Numbered from the stretch's first letter, positions 52,424 through 63,601 are shown. The stretch: 64,000 nt of DNA from Tillandsia leiboldiana (GCA_029204045.2 CM055065.1:49575580-49639579), one strand, 5' to 3'. Notes: generated by a model from the letters alone, not told the origin. Numbers and translations: made by a program.

Positions 52424-53500
52424 TTAATTATATGCATGGATAAATAATGGCATTGGGTTGTTTTGGTGCATTGTATGTGGCCTAATGCCTCTGCTATGAT
52501 CTCCTAATTACTAAGCTTTGGTGAGCCAATAAAGCTGTTATCTGAGGTGTGAAAATGTTGCATTACATATACATCATGAACGTACTGTTCATGTACATTA
52601 GGATATATAGCTAGCTAGCTAGCTAGTAATGTTCAAATATTAATGCATGGTCACAGAATTATATACATGTAGTTAAATTTGAGAATTCTCACTACTTGAT
52701 GGATACTTATGTAGTTCTAATAACTTCAATAATTACGTGGCCTCGTTTCAATGATCCTTAATTATAGCTCTCTTTTTCAGAAAATGAGGCCAAAAGAATG
52801 TGATCAGTGAGGCCAAAAGAATGTGATCAGTGAGGCCAAAAGAATGAGATCAGCGAGGCCAAAAGAATGTGATGAGGCCAAAATAATTTTCAGAAAATTA
52901 TGGGTTTTGATGATCTCAAATTCTAAGTTGGCTCAAATATGCTGCCTTCTCCTTCGTATTAGAAGAGAGAGGGGACGTTTGTTAGAAATCGATCGTTAAC
53001 TTATGTACATGCATGTGCATTTAATTAAGTGGGTTATTCCAACTTTTTATTAAGTCTTGCTCAGCCTAGAAAAATGAAGCTTCGGTAAAAATTAATATTA
53101 ACTTTCAATAATATTGAAGATCGTGTATCAGCATTAATGTTGAGAATAAAAGTTCTAAATTTGCAAAGTAAAGTGAAGGGTTTCTCCACATAACAACTTT
53201 TAGCTGTTGGGTTAAATCTAGGCACTAACAAAATATGCATTTCTCAAATCAAAAGCTGATGCTTGGTATCAAATTTTGATAACTTTTCTTTAGCTTCTCA
53301 CCACAAAATAAATAAATTTAGGCATTACTTTATTCTGCTAGACCTCTCCAAATTGAGCTATTTGAAAAGCTAAACCAAATATGTACGTGCCAACACTGAG
53401 AAATTGACAAGTTAAATGATTCTTACTTTTATATACAGAGTTGGTTTTTGAAAAAAAGGAATGCCATCAACTCAATAGTGGTGTCTTTCAAGTGGTTAAA
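52424..53500. other. ERF 3' flank with a 24 bp tandem repeat
   Basis: 'gaggccaaaagaatgtgatca' with a 24-25 bp period occurs about four times at 52786-52885, the last unit shortened. (AGCT)n is at 52611-52626. Nothing else recognised. Confidence 0.5.
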
Positions 53501-53501
53501 T

Positions 53502-53548
<47 letters not shown>

Positions 53549-53683
53549 ATTTGGTTCTGGGCTGGTTCTACAGCCCAAGGCCTACATAAGCCCAAGAATC
53601 CAAGATACATATTGTATAAAATTCATCCGACCGAAAAGTTTAAGCCTACAGGTGTATATTAACATACATTGACTGTTAAAGAA

Positions 53684-53738
<55 letters not shown>

Positions 53739-53948
53739 CTTCTATTCTTTTAAAAATAAAGTCATTGGTGGTTATAGATTTTTAGCCATTGAATAAAAAG
53801 ATGTGTGGTTAGGATGATAGTGGACCTCTTGGGTTAAGTAAGTGGTTGGTTGAATAGAATGATCAAAGGGATGAAATTAGTCAAAGGGGTATATCTAACG
53901 GTAGAAAACCACCAATTGCTTGGTACTTATACAAATATAGTAGCCGGA

Positions 53949-53976
<28 letters not shown>
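53501..53976. mobile_element. (TA)n, family C MITE and (AC)n
   Basis: (TA)n at 53503-53545 and 53688-53730, family C MITE 53731-53950, followed by (AC)n to about 53990. The MITE shows 'ggatgatagtggacctcttg' and 'atatctaacggtagaaaacc' as in the 6.2-7.4 kb cluster. Confidence 0.65.
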
Positions 53977-53979
<3 letters not shown>

Positions 53980-53992
<13 letters not shown>

Positions 53993-54699
53993 ACTTGGAT
54001 CACATATTCTAGAGCTATACTAATTCTAACACGCTTATCCCTCTTAACCCCTTGGGTCTAGCCACCGCTCAAAGTGCTATAACCAGCTTAAGAGGTTTTA
54101 GCCCTATTATATCTTATATATAAGACCATTACAAATCCTAGTGGTGTCATATTTATCATTTCTTTAAGCCCTGATGTCCTTGTCGGGATCAGGCACACTC
54201 ATAATCACCAGACGATATAAAATTTATATCACTAGACTTAGCCAACTTGCGTTCCATCCACAACGGTCATTAGTCGGGAAGTTGCGTTCTACCTGTTGTA
54301 TAACCCTGACTTAGTTGAGTCTCATCTCACCTATTTGTCTCGTTAGCCTTAGCTGACCTTGTGGAGAGCGGCGCTCAACGGTCATTAGCGGGGAAGCCGA
54401 CATTGTGGGAACTGCCATCCACCCACAACGGTTATCAGCTGGGAAGCCGCGCTTTACCTGTTGTATAACTCTAGCTCAAAAGAGACTTATCTCATATTTC
54501 CGACTGGTGATTGGCTCCGACACCAATTGTAAAGCTCCACCCAGGGGTCACCCATTCTAGAGTTACTCTAGCTCTAATAAGCTTAACCCTCTTAACCTCT
54601 TAGGCTTAACAATCGCCTAAAATATTATACCCGAGTTAAGAGATTTTAACCCTATTATATTTCATATATATGACTATCATAAATTCTAGGGGTGTCACA
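53980..54699 (-). mobile_element. TRIM of the 3.3 kb family with a longer internal region
   Basis: LTRs about 53980-54151 and 54529-54699. Left of the right LTR, the minus strand reads AATTGGTGTCGGAGCC, a changed tRNA-Met primer site. Internal sequence (~377 bp) matches 3473-3694 ('tttaagccctgatgtccttg', 'ttggctccga') but contains extra, partly reiterated segments around 'acaacggtcattagtcggga'. The left LTR start merges into (AC)n, and no target duplication is clear. Confidence 0.7.
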
Positions 54700-54863
54700 A
54701 GATCTACCCTTTGATCATTTCCATTCTTTAGATCATACTATTTCACCAATCACTCACTAAATTCTTGGAGATCATTATAATTCTAACCGTACATCCTTTC
54801 ATTCAAAAATCAAAAATCTAATAAAACTAATAATTTGGTGCTATTAATAATATTCTAGCCCAG

Positions 54864-54938
<75 letters not shown>

Positions 54939-55398
54939 CCATTCAAAAGATAAAGGGAATTTAACATATCCACCATTTGTAAGTGAAAAGTTAGATTTGT
55001 TAAATCTCAATAAATTTAATTAGTAAATTAGTAAAGCTATCTACTAATAACAAACTGATCGATACATGTTAATAATTTTATCACTAAAAGCTAATGGGCT
55101 TCCTTTGGATGAAGAGATACGAGAGAAAAGAAGACAAAATAAATACGAGGAAAGATGAGAAAAGAAAAGAAAGTAACTATTTCTCATGTTATTTGATTAA
55201 TGAAAAAAGAAGAGTAATCGATATTTCTCCTTTTATCTTTCTTATGGAAGGGTTTATTTTTGAAACTTCTCTTTCTTGTGTTGATCCAAACTAGAGAAAA
55301 TAATTTTCTCCACCTCATTTTCTTTTTTCTCTCCTTCCTCTTCATTCAACCAGAGTATAAAAGCCAAAATGTGTGTGAAAAACTTAGAGAAAGAGAGA

Positions 55399-55444
<46 letters not shown>

Positions 55445-55589
55445 TGCATGGACACTTCAGTTTTGCCATTTGCCAAGTTCATAGCATAGTGTGAAGAGGG
55501 TCATGGGATATATTGGCTGGTTTCTAAGACTCACCTAATTAACTCTCATACCTACCACTCAGACATAACTCTCATACCTTCGTTGTGTG
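54700..55589. other. MITE half, (TA)n, (GA)n and spacer
   Basis: 54700-54862 is the right half of a family C MITE, cut by the TRIM at 54699. (TA)n at 54863-54934 and (GA)n at about 55386-55441. Short frames here are not supported. Confidence 0.45.
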
Positions 55590-55720
55590 AGTTTTTTTTT
55601 TTTTTTTTTTTGAGAGAAAGGCAGCATGCTGCCGCTTCATTCAAGCCGAGTATGAATTTAGCATTTGGGGCGCCGGTAGATGGCCCGAAAAAAAAAGAAA
55701 AAAAAAAAAAAAAAAAAAAC
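55590..55720 (-). mobile_element. LINE 3' tail, minus orientation
   Basis: On the minus strand: T-tract with C interruptions (55720 down to 55686), CGGGCCATCTACCGG, then TTGAATGAAGCGGCAGCATG and CTGCCTTTCTCTCA, ending in a run of A (plus-strand T at 55590-55609). This matches the tails at 32843-32945 and 46400-46499. Only the tail is present. Confidence 0.7.
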
Positions 55721-55740
55721 TCGTATTTATTTTGGAAAAA

Positions 55741-57731
55741 TGTTAGAGCGAGAAAGAGAGAGAGAGAGAGAGTGTGCGAGAAAGAGGGCGAGAAAGAGAG
55801 AGAGAGAGAGAGCGTGCACGAGAGAGGGTGGTTGCGGGAGAGAGAGAGTGTGCGCGATCGAGAGAGCGTGGGAGATCAAGAGAGTGCGCGCGTGCGGTCG
55901 GGCGTAACCGCAAGAGAAGCGTCGAGCGTTCATGGCCGGGACGCACCGTGGTCTCGAGAGGTTGCTCGCGGGTCTGTGGGCGCGTGTGTGCGAGAGGGTG
56001 TGGTGGCACCAACCCCTCCTCCTCAGCCCACGTGGGACCGAGGGAGTGGGTGCCCGCCCGTGCCCGACACCCCCGGGCCCCTCCGCGTACCACCTGGGAT
56101 CGGTCGAGCCCCAAGCCTCACAGGAAGTCAGCTGGTGCTGGCCCTCGGCCTAAGCAGATTCGGCCTGGCTTGCCCCGCCCTCTGCCCGCTGACCTTGGAC
56201 TTCCGAGAAGACAGGGACGGCGATGGGACCCTCGCCAACGTCTCGGTACGGCGGTTTCCCGCGCCAGGGCATCTACGTCTTCTCGACCTCCTCGCGCCGC
56301 CCGCGCCACCCGACGTGCTGAACTCGCTGGTCCATCACCATCTCCGCGCCCGGCTCTCAAGGTGGTGTGGGCAAATCATCTTGGGAAGCCACTTTGCTCC
56401 TCCAGCCCCCCCCCATGTACTGTCTGCCCCCAACCCCGCCACCCCCGCCTGCCTGACGGGACCTGGGATTAGCCGGCCCCACTCCCGAGCCACGCAACCG
56501 ATTCTACCGCTCCCCAACGTTGATCCCCGGTCGTCTCAGGGGATCGACCCCCGCTCCTTTAAAGATGCCTTGCTCCGTTCCCTCCCTACACCTCCGCTCG
56601 CCACTCGGCCCCGCTTCAAGAAGCGACCACCCACCTCCCCCGCCTCCGGACTCAAAAGGTGCTTTCGGTGCCTCGCAGGAGACCACCTCGTGCGCGATTG
56701 CCGCGACCCTATTCGCTGTGCGGTTTGTCTCTGCACCGGGCACAGGGCCTTCTCCCACCACTGTCCGGTGCGCCGACAGCGGGCCTCCATGCAGCGCGGC
56801 CGCGGGTTCCGTCCGGTCTCTTCGAAAGTCTTCGTCTCTCTGACGGAAGGCTTTCGTGAACGACAGAACCAGCGCAAGGACGCCGTCCTGGCCGATGTCG
56901 TCGGCCGCTCGAACCTGGGGATCTTCCCTGGGGGGGCAATCGCTTCGGACATGGCGGCGCGGTTCGGTGGATTCCCCACCGACTTTGTGGCTGCGCGCCA
57001 CTCGGATCACGACTACGCCATCCTGTTGCCCGAGTGGGTACGGCCCGACGACATCATCGGCCACGGCTTGATTGCGCTCCCCCACTGCCGACTCCAGTGC
57101 TATCCTTGGGAACCGTTCAGCGACGCGCCCAGATCCAGGCTGACCTTCAAGGCCTGGATCAAAATCAAGCATCTGTCGTTTGAGTGCTGGTCCACTGACC
57201 GCGTCTGTGCCATCGTCGGCTGCTTTGGCCGTTACATCAACGCCGACGACAACAGCCTGAATTTGGTAGACTTCACCGGCTTCCGCTGCCAAGTTGCGGT
57301 CGACGACCTGTCGAACATCCCGGAGACGCTCTCGATCTCGCTGGGGACCACGTCATCTCCTGCGAAGTGAGGATCGAAAGCACCTCCCCGTTCGGTGGCG
57401 ACGACCGTGGCATTCCCCTTGCGGGTGGGGGGCCCGACGAGGGCGGCGACCAAACCGACCCCCTCGGCGCGCGTCTGGCTCGTAGGGTGGCCACTGTGGG
57501 CCTTGGTGGTGGCTCTGATTCGCGGGACGCCACTCGTGCGGGCTCAAGCGACACCTGGAACTCCTCGGAGATCCGGGACCGACGCCGCCAGCCCTCCTCT
57601 CCCCCGGCCGGGTTCTCTGGCTCGCCGGCGCCCACGGTTGGGCCGGCGGCTCCCGGTGCGGGCCCCTGCGGCGGCTGCTCTTCACCTCCTTCGCCTGGCG
57701 CGGCTCCTTGCCCAGCGGGCCGGCCCTGCAG
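55741..57731 (+). pseudogene. LINE ORF1-like zinc-knuckle protein, frameshifted
   Basis: A GC-rich plus-strand region starting with (GA)n, which encodes Arg/Glu repeats. The main frame runs to 57370 (longest open part starts in the neighbouring poly-T at 55583, which cannot be the true start). It has a Pro-rich middle, two zinc knuckles near 56660-56775 (CFRCLAGDHLVRDC, CX2CX4HX4C, and CAVCLCTGHRAFSHHC), then a domain with FGGFPTDFVAARHSDHDYAI and RLTFKAWIKIKHLSFECWST that resembles the nucleic-acid-binding ORF1 protein of plant L1 elements (DUF4283-like). A frame change near 57346 continues the protein (HVISCEVRIESTSPFGGDD) to the LTR at 57732. It lacks ORF2 because the gypsy element interrupts it. 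Confidence 0.65.
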
Positions 57732-58216
57732 TGTGATGATCCAGACTCCCGCAGGAACTGTGCAACGTTAAACAGTGACTGCGGGGAGCTTATTCGGTGA
57801 AACAGAGCTTGTAGAACCGAAATTGGACATTTAATATAGACTCTGCGCGAAAATCAGAGCAAATGGAATTTTTCGGGAGCTTTCGGCAAAATTTCGGATG
57901 AGAATTTGACGAAATGGACGTCGTATTTGGACTCAGCGCGTGAAAATAATCGAAACGGTATATTTACTTTAATTTTTCGGCACCACGGTACTGTTCACGC
58001 CGGAACAGTAACTCCGGCTGCCGGAATTACTGTTCCGGCGACCGGCGACCGGCGGCGGGCGGCGGCGCACGGCGGCGGGCAGCGGCGCAGCGGCGGCACA
58101 GCGGCAGAGGGCGGCGGCGCGCGGCGCGGGCAGCGCGGGCAGGCGCGGGCAGGGGGCGCGGGTGCGCGGTCCATGGGCCTGGCGTGCACCGGGAGCTCCG
58201 AATACCCCCCCCGTGC

Positions 58217-58350
58217 CACGTGGCGGCTCCCGATTGGTTGGCCGGCTTCTAGAAACACGTGGGAAGGTGACACGTGGCGCTCCCCTATTGGCTGACAGGA
58301 TCCGAAAAACCCGGAGCGCGGAGCAACCACGTGCACCACGTGGACACGTG
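58217..58350 (+). promoter_or_regulatory. Cluster of six CACGTG G-boxes in LTR
   Basis: CACGTG at 58217-58222, 58256-58261, 58271-58276, 58328-58333, 58337-58342 and 58345-58350. Several are in ABRE context (ACGTGGC at 58218 and 58272). ATTGG/CCAAT boxes lie between and after (58232, 58287, 58361, 58416). All precede the TATA box by 132-265 bp, the position expected for the LTR U3 enhancer. Confidence 0.7.
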
Positions 58351-58481
58351 GTAGTTTTTGATTGGGCTTGCACAGGCTGTTCCCTGTTATGTGGACACTT
58401 GGCGCACCCTGGTTGGCCAATTTCGGTGTTTCCTGTTCGGATCTGGATCCCATGTGGAGCCCGAATATTCTCTTGGGCCAT

Positions 58482-58490
58482 TATAAATAG
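58482..58490 (+). promoter_or_regulatory. LTR TATA box
   Basis: TATAAATAG in the context GGCCATTATAAATAGAGG. Transcription would start around 58510-58520, defining the U3/R border and giving a ~2.2 kb R-U5 leader. Confidence 0.7.
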
Positions 58491-59213
58491 AGGTCCCCAC
58501 TCCCCTCTCATTCCCACCTTGGTTTCCGAGCCCTTAGAGAGAGAATTAAAATCTGAGCCCTCTACAAGATTTCTTCCTCTCTCTCTCCTCTCTCTCTCTT
58601 AGAGATTTTAGAATTTTTGAAGATACTGTTAGTGAGTTATCTGCGACGCGGCGCACTGCGACGGTTTTCTTTTTAGGCCCATTTCCCGTCGCAGTTCAGT
58701 CGAAAATTCCCTGTGGGCTAACCAGGAGGAATTTTTGGACGATTTTTGCGGCAGCGCGTTCCTAAGAGGTAAGGCTTCAATTTCCGTGTTAATCACTTTG
58801 CTCCATTTCGCACTTTTGGCACGTTTCCCGAGGTCTCTTTGACCCCTTTTTTGTTGTGGAAATTTCTGGACAGTGTCAACTTCTCCGATTTTTATCTTGG
58901 CGTAGGAGCATCAGATCGAGGTGTTTAAGTCAATTTTGATCTACTCTTCGCGAGGAACGCAACCGTAATTTTTCTGGATTTTCCTGAGCACTGTATAGAG
59001 GTGAAAAACTCCTCTTTTCCTGTGCTGTTTGAAAAACAGCAAATATTGTGCTTTCTGGGATTTGCATTTATACCGGGAGCGTTGATTTGCAGGATTTTAG
59101 GACTGTGGACAACCAGGAGACTACCTGGGGTATAGTTTGAGCTACTCGAGGTGGGCGGTTGTTGCTTACCTCATTTTTGACAAGCTCACTGGGATTACTG
59201 GAACTCCCCTAAA

Positions 59214-59410
59214 ATTTAATTGATGAGAACAATTGGGACAAACTAATATGACAATTGATGAGAACAATTGGGACAAACTAATATGACAATTGATGAGAAC
59301 AATTGGGACAAACTAATATGACAATTGATGAGAACCATTGGGACAACTAACAGGACTACTAACAGGACAACTAACAGGACTACTAACAGGACTACTAACA
59401 GGACAATTGA
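59214..59410 (+). repeat. Tandem repeats in LTR: 35 bp and 11-12 bp units
   Basis: 'attgatgagaacaattggga' with following 'caaactaatatgaca' recurs three times (period 35) and a fourth time partially, then 'actaacaggac' recurs about six times (59346-59404). A further 'attgatgagaaccgctgg' follows. Confidence 0.8.
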
Positions 59411-60740
59411 TGAGAACCGCTGGGACGAACTCTCCTAAAATTTAATATAACCCCACAAATTATATGATGACTTATATTGGGACACTGTGCGAATAACTTT
59501 TATAACAATCAATCTTTTTAAAATAATATTTGACACTTTTCTACAGCTTTTAAATAATCGCATGCTTTCTTGCTCATCCGGTTAGCCACTATTTATTGCT
59601 ACACTATTATCCTGGGATTTGTACATGTTTCATTGTTGTCCTTTGCATCCAGATGCTTGTTGCTCAAGTATGAGCAGGGGTTTGGGATAGTGTAGTCGAG
59701 ATTGCATTAGATTGTGGATTTGTGGGGTATTGCGGTGACCGCGGACAGTAGGCGGTTGACCAGATGTTTATCCTTGTATCAGATTGGGGTTGAGTCTGGT
59801 TTATTGCATCAGCTAGGGGTTGGGTTTCTGTAGTGGATGGAGTTTCCCACTTTGATCATAGTTATGATCCAGTCCTGCTATATTGTGATACTGGTGAGAC
59901 ATGTGCTACAGAGATACTTGTGATACTGATGACAGAGATACTCGTGTGGGTCGCTCCCCTCGAGTGCCACTCCGGAGGTGTGCTTTCTCGGACCCAGCCT
60001 TGTGTGCCGGTCTGATACTTATTTTGGGATGCGAGCCGTGCGGGCCGATCCCGCGGTTTCGAGCATTGTGTGCAGATTCCGCTGAGCAGGCTGTACCAGT
60101 TGTCACTGGTGACTAGATTGGGTTTATTTGGACTAATACTATTTCTGATGCATGCATACAGTTTGGACAGCATAGTAGTGGTAGTTTTCCTGTTTCAGCA
60201 CCTTATGTATTTTACCACTTCTCCCTTTTGCCTCTAGTAGTCCTAGTGGGTGCGTCAGAGTTGAGGTTTTACCCACTAGGGGAGGCTGCTGGTTTATCTG
60301 GTAGTTCTCACCCTCCATTGTTATTTTCTGTTTCTTTCTTCTCCTTTATTTTGCAGAGTCATCTGCAGGAGCTGCTAGGCCTTCGGCAGCGGATCGAGGT
60401 AAGGGGATCGCCGAATAAATAGATCCCCTGTGAGATTGAGAGCTGTAAATAGACGTTGTACCCTTCACTCAGACTGTGGTATTCTCCTTTTATTTTGAGT
60501 CTGGCTTTCGCCAGCTGGTTGTATTATTTTGGTGAGCTGGGAGATTATTGTACATATTACAGTTTATTTTTAGTTTCAGTCTGAGATACTATGTGGTTCT
60601 TCTATTTCAGCTCTGTATTATGCTCTTTTATTGTACATCCGATATCTGAGCAGGTTACCAGCGCTTCGTGTACTCGGAAAATCCCGTGTGCACAGCGGAT
60701 CTGTTGGCGAGCCCGGGTTCCGGGGCGTGACAGATTAAGT

Positions 60741-60752
60741 TGGTATCAGAGC
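60741..60752 (+). other. Primer-binding site (tRNA-iMet)
   Basis: TGGTATCAGAGC, complementary to the 3' end of initiator tRNA-Met, 8 bp after the LTR end. Same sequence as in the TRIMs at 42916 and 48035. Confidence 0.9.
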
Positions 60753-61021
60753 TTAGGGATAGGTCAGTTGGGACTTAGAAAACCCTAGACTTTTGGCAGA
60801 CCCTAGGATGATAGGGCATGAGAGACGTGATATTTGCGGAAGTCGTTGATTTATTGTTTGGCTCTTCCAGTGAGAGAAGAGGGATCGACATGCCCAATTT
60901 CTGGTGAACCGTTATGTTGGCTGCAGACAACATAAAGTCACAGAAATATGGGGATGTCTTTGACTTTCGCCAGATTTGGTCGTGTGGGGTTATGATACTG
61001 AGTGTGGTTTCTTGTGGTAGG

Positions 61022-63601
61022 ATGCCTCCGCGACGTAGGATATTGACGCGTTCTCAGCCTGATTCCCCTGAGCCCGACCAGGAGGAGTCCGGGCAGGGCC
61101 AGCAGAGTGAGGTGCCAGAGCTACAAGCTCAGATGGCCCAGATGTCCGAGGCTGTTCGGCGTCAGGAGGAGGCTATGGGTCGGCTGACGCAGATGTTAGA
61201 GCAGAGGGCGCAGCCTGTTGTTGCACCCCCGGAGAATTCTCCCGTACCTTCTTCCCCTGCTGTGAATCCCCCAGCTGTACCAGTGACCCCGGCATCCCCT
61301 GTTGCTCGGGGTACTGGTGGACAGCCGTCTGGGTTAACGGGATCTCTGACCCCGGCAGAGCAACGAGGAGTGGTGAACTTGTTGATGAGGTTCCGCCAGT
61401 TCGACCCGCCCCATTTTTCGGGGCAGAACGCAGAGCCGTGGGAGGCAGAGTCGTGGATCACGGCGATGGAGCGACGTTTTGAGACATTGTTTATCGAGGA
61501 GCGATATCAGGTGGTATTAGCGACGAAATTTTTGGAACACAACGCCGAAGCTTGGTGGCGGCGTGTCCGACCGGCTGGTCCGCCTGGGGCTCAGCTCCTG
61601 ACCTGGGCGGAATTCCTCAATCTCCTTATTGGGGCTTTCTTTCCGGAAAGCGTCCGGCAGAGGTTGGAGGAACAGTTGAGAAATCTCCGCCAAGGAAATC
61701 GGCCCGTACACGAGTACATTGCCAATTTCAATCAGTTGTTGGCAAGTGTACCGAACGTGGCCAGGGATGAGGCGCACCGGATCTATATGTTCGAGCGAGG
61801 GTTGCACCGAGACCTTTTTCAGTTAGTTCGTTCGCGTAGGTTGCAGACTTTGGAAGCTTCGATGGAGCAGGCACTCTACGTTGAGTGCGGGGAGGTAGTG
61901 ATAGGGGAGGTAGCTCCAGCTCCCGTAGTGATCCCGTGGGCAAAGCGACAGGCACCGGAGGTTGGGGGACAAACTAGTTCGTGGAGGCCGCCACGACCGC
62001 CGCAGCCACAGTTCCCCGGCCAAGGACGGTCTGAGCGACGAGGGCCTGGTGGGTCCCAGAGGCCCCAGCAGCGGCAGCAGCAGCAGAGGTCGCAGTCATC
62101 GCAGCGTGGGTCGCAGCGGCAGCCTCAGCGACAGCGGCAGTCTCAACAGCAATCACGACAGCCACGGGCCCCCGGCAATTGTATTTTCTGCAGAGGTCAG
62201 CATTTTTCCAACACCTGCGACCAGCGGTGGGGTCGCTGCTATGGATGTGGGCAGCCCGGACACATTAAAGCTTCGTGCCCCTTTTCGGCCCCTGCCACTC
62301 CTTCCTCAGCATCGGCTCCATCTTCATCACAGCAACGGTCGACGGCTCAGCGGCCATATGCGCCAGCAGGCAGGCCATCTTCTTCCCATCCCACGGATTA
62401 TCGCCCTCCAGCTCAGAGTGGGCGAGTGTATGCTGCACAGGTAGAGGACTCTTCAGCCGCAGATCATGTGGTGGCAGGTATCACCTTACTTTCTGGCATT
62501 AGGACTCGTACTTTATTTGACACTGGAGCATCGCATTCTTTTATTAGTAAATCATTTGCATCATTACATGGGTTAGAGGTAGGACTTTTGCCACGTGCAC
62601 TAAAGGTTCAGATTCCCGATCACACCTTGCACGTGGAGGAATATTGTTGGTCCTGCCCGATGCAAATCGAGTCCTGGATTATGCCAGCAGACCTGTTGGT
62701 CTTAAGACAGCTAAGGGACTTTGATGTGGTTTTAGGGATGGATTGGCTGGCTAGGTATTTTGCGACTATTGACTGTGCCGCAAGAACTGTCACTTTTAGA
62801 GAGCCAGGCCAGGAGATGTTGGTATATCGAGGATGTCAGAGTGCTTTCTTTGCCTCTATGGTTTCGACTTCCCGAGCGAGGCAAATGATCCATCGAGGGT
62901 GTGTAGCCTTTTTGGCTAGTGTTGTTGAGGGGCCTACGGCGGCGCCGGGACTCGGGGATATCCCTATTGCCCGTGAGTTCCCGGATGTTTTCCCACCTGA
63001 GTTGACTAGCATGCCGCCAGATAGGGAGATTGAGTTCGTGATTGACGTAGTTCCAGGAACTGCGCCAATCTCAAAGGCTCCTTACCGGATGGCACCGGCT
63101 GAGTTGCGAGAGCTTAAGGCGCAACTTCAGGATTTAATGGATAAGGGCTTTATTAGGCCGAGTGTGTCGCCTTGGGGAGCGCCGGTTCTATTCGTGAAAA
63201 AGAAGGATGGGTCACTTCGACTATGTGTGGACTATAGGGAATTAAATAAAGTGACCATTAAGAACAAGTACCCTTTGCCGCGTATCGATGATCTTTTTGA
63301 TCAGCTGCAAGGGTCTTGTGTCTTCTCTAAGATAGATTTGCAGTCCGGTTACCACCAGTTGAAGGTGAAGGCCGAGGATATTCCGAAGACGGCATTCAGA
63401 TTACGGTACGGACATTATGAATTCACAGTTATGCCTTTTGGGCTAACTAATGCCCCTGCCGCATTCATGGATTTAATGAACCGGATCTTCCGGCTATACT
63501 TAGACCGGTTCGTGGTAGTGTTCATTGATGATATCTTGGTCTACTCCCGAAGTGATGCCGAGCACAAGGAGCACCTGAGGATTGTGCTGCAACTTCTGTG
63601 A
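61022..63601 (+). CDS. Ty3/gypsy gag-pol polyprotein, 5' part
   Basis: Retrotransposon polyprotein (capsid, protease, reverse transcriptase). The start at 61022 (MPPRRRILTRSQ) is the usual gag start; an in-frame ATG at 60914 would add 36 residues. Domains: coiled-coil region about 40-65, Pro-rich linker, gag capsid about 140-275 (WITAMERRFETLFIEE, WAEFLNLLIGAFFPES), Gln/Arg-rich linker, a CX2CX3HX4C motif near 388 and a canonical CCHC knuckle CYGCGQPGHIKASC near 406-419. Protease LFDTGASHSFIS with the active Asp at 500; RT from about 690 (KKKDGSLRLCVDYRELNK, SKIDLQSGYHQL, FIDDILVYS with Asp836/837). A TGA at 63599-63601 ends the frame after 859 aa, in the middle of RT, where related elements have an Arg codon. 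Chromovirus (Tekay/Del-like) by order and LTR length. Confidence 0.92.
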   Translation: MPPRRRILTRSQPDSPEPDQEESGQGQQSEVPELQAQMAQMSEAVRRQEEAMGRLTQMLEQRAQPVVAPPENSPVPSSPAVNPPAVPVTPASPVARGTGGQPSGLTGSLTPAEQRGVVNLLMRFRQFDPPHFSGQNAEPWEAESWITAMERRFETLFIEERYQVVLATKFLEHNAEAWWRRVRPAGPPGAQLLTWAEFLNLLIGAFFPESVRQRLEEQLRNLRQGNRPVHEYIANFNQLLASVPNVARDEAHRIYMFERGLHRDLFQLVRSRRLQTLEASMEQALYVECGEVVIGEVAPAPVVIPWAKRQAPEVGGQTSSWRPPRPPQPQFPGQGRSERRGPGGSQRPQQRQQQQRSQSSQRGSQRQPQRQRQSQQQSRQPRAPGNCIFCRGQHFSNTCDQRWGRCYGCGQPGHIKASCPFSAPATPSSASAPSSSQQRSTAQRPYAPAGRPSSSHPTDYRPPAQSGRVYAAQVEDSSAADHVVAGITLLSGIRTRTLFDTGASHSFISKSFASLHGLEVGLLPRALKVQIPDHTLHVEEYCWSCPMQIESWIMPADLLVLRQLRDFDVVLGMDWLARYFATIDCAARTVTFREPGQEMLVYRGCQSAFFASMVSTSRARQMIHRGCVAFLASVVEGPTAAPGLGDIPIAREFPDVFPPELTSMPPDREIEFVIDVVPGTAPISKAPYRMAPAELRELKAQLQDLMDKGFIRPSVSPWGAPVLFVKKKDGSLRLCVDYRELNKVTIKNKYPLPRIDDLFDQLQGSCVFSKIDLQSGYHQLKVKAEDIPKTAFRLRYGHYEFTVMPFGLTNAPAAFMDLMNRIFRLYLDRFVVVFIDDILVYSRSDAEHKEHLRIVLQLL

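Larger units (their letters stand above)
57732..60732 (+). mobile_element. 5' LTR (~3.0 kb) of a Ty3/gypsy element
   Basis: Starts TGTGATGATCCAGACTCC where the LINE frame is cut and ends GGGGCGTGACA, 8 bp before the primer site TGGTATCAGAGC. About 3001 bp. Internal landmarks: GC-rich CGG tandem repeats (58030-58160), a CACGTG cluster, a TATA box, and tandem repeats (59214-59410). LTRs of this size are known from Tekay/Del-type chromoviruses. The 3' LTR and the right target duplication are outside the window; TGCAG (57727-57731) is the candidate left duplication. Confidence 0.82.

Noticed and set aside
55583..55740. N-terminus of the 595-codon frame beginning in poly-T
   Set aside because: This part is an inverted LINE tail and A-tract, so it cannot be the true start of the zinc-knuckle protein.
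57906..58602. Arg/Ala/Gly-rich frames in the gypsy LTR
   Set aside because: They overlap CGG-type repeats and the LTR promoter on both strands; LTRs of this family are non-coding.
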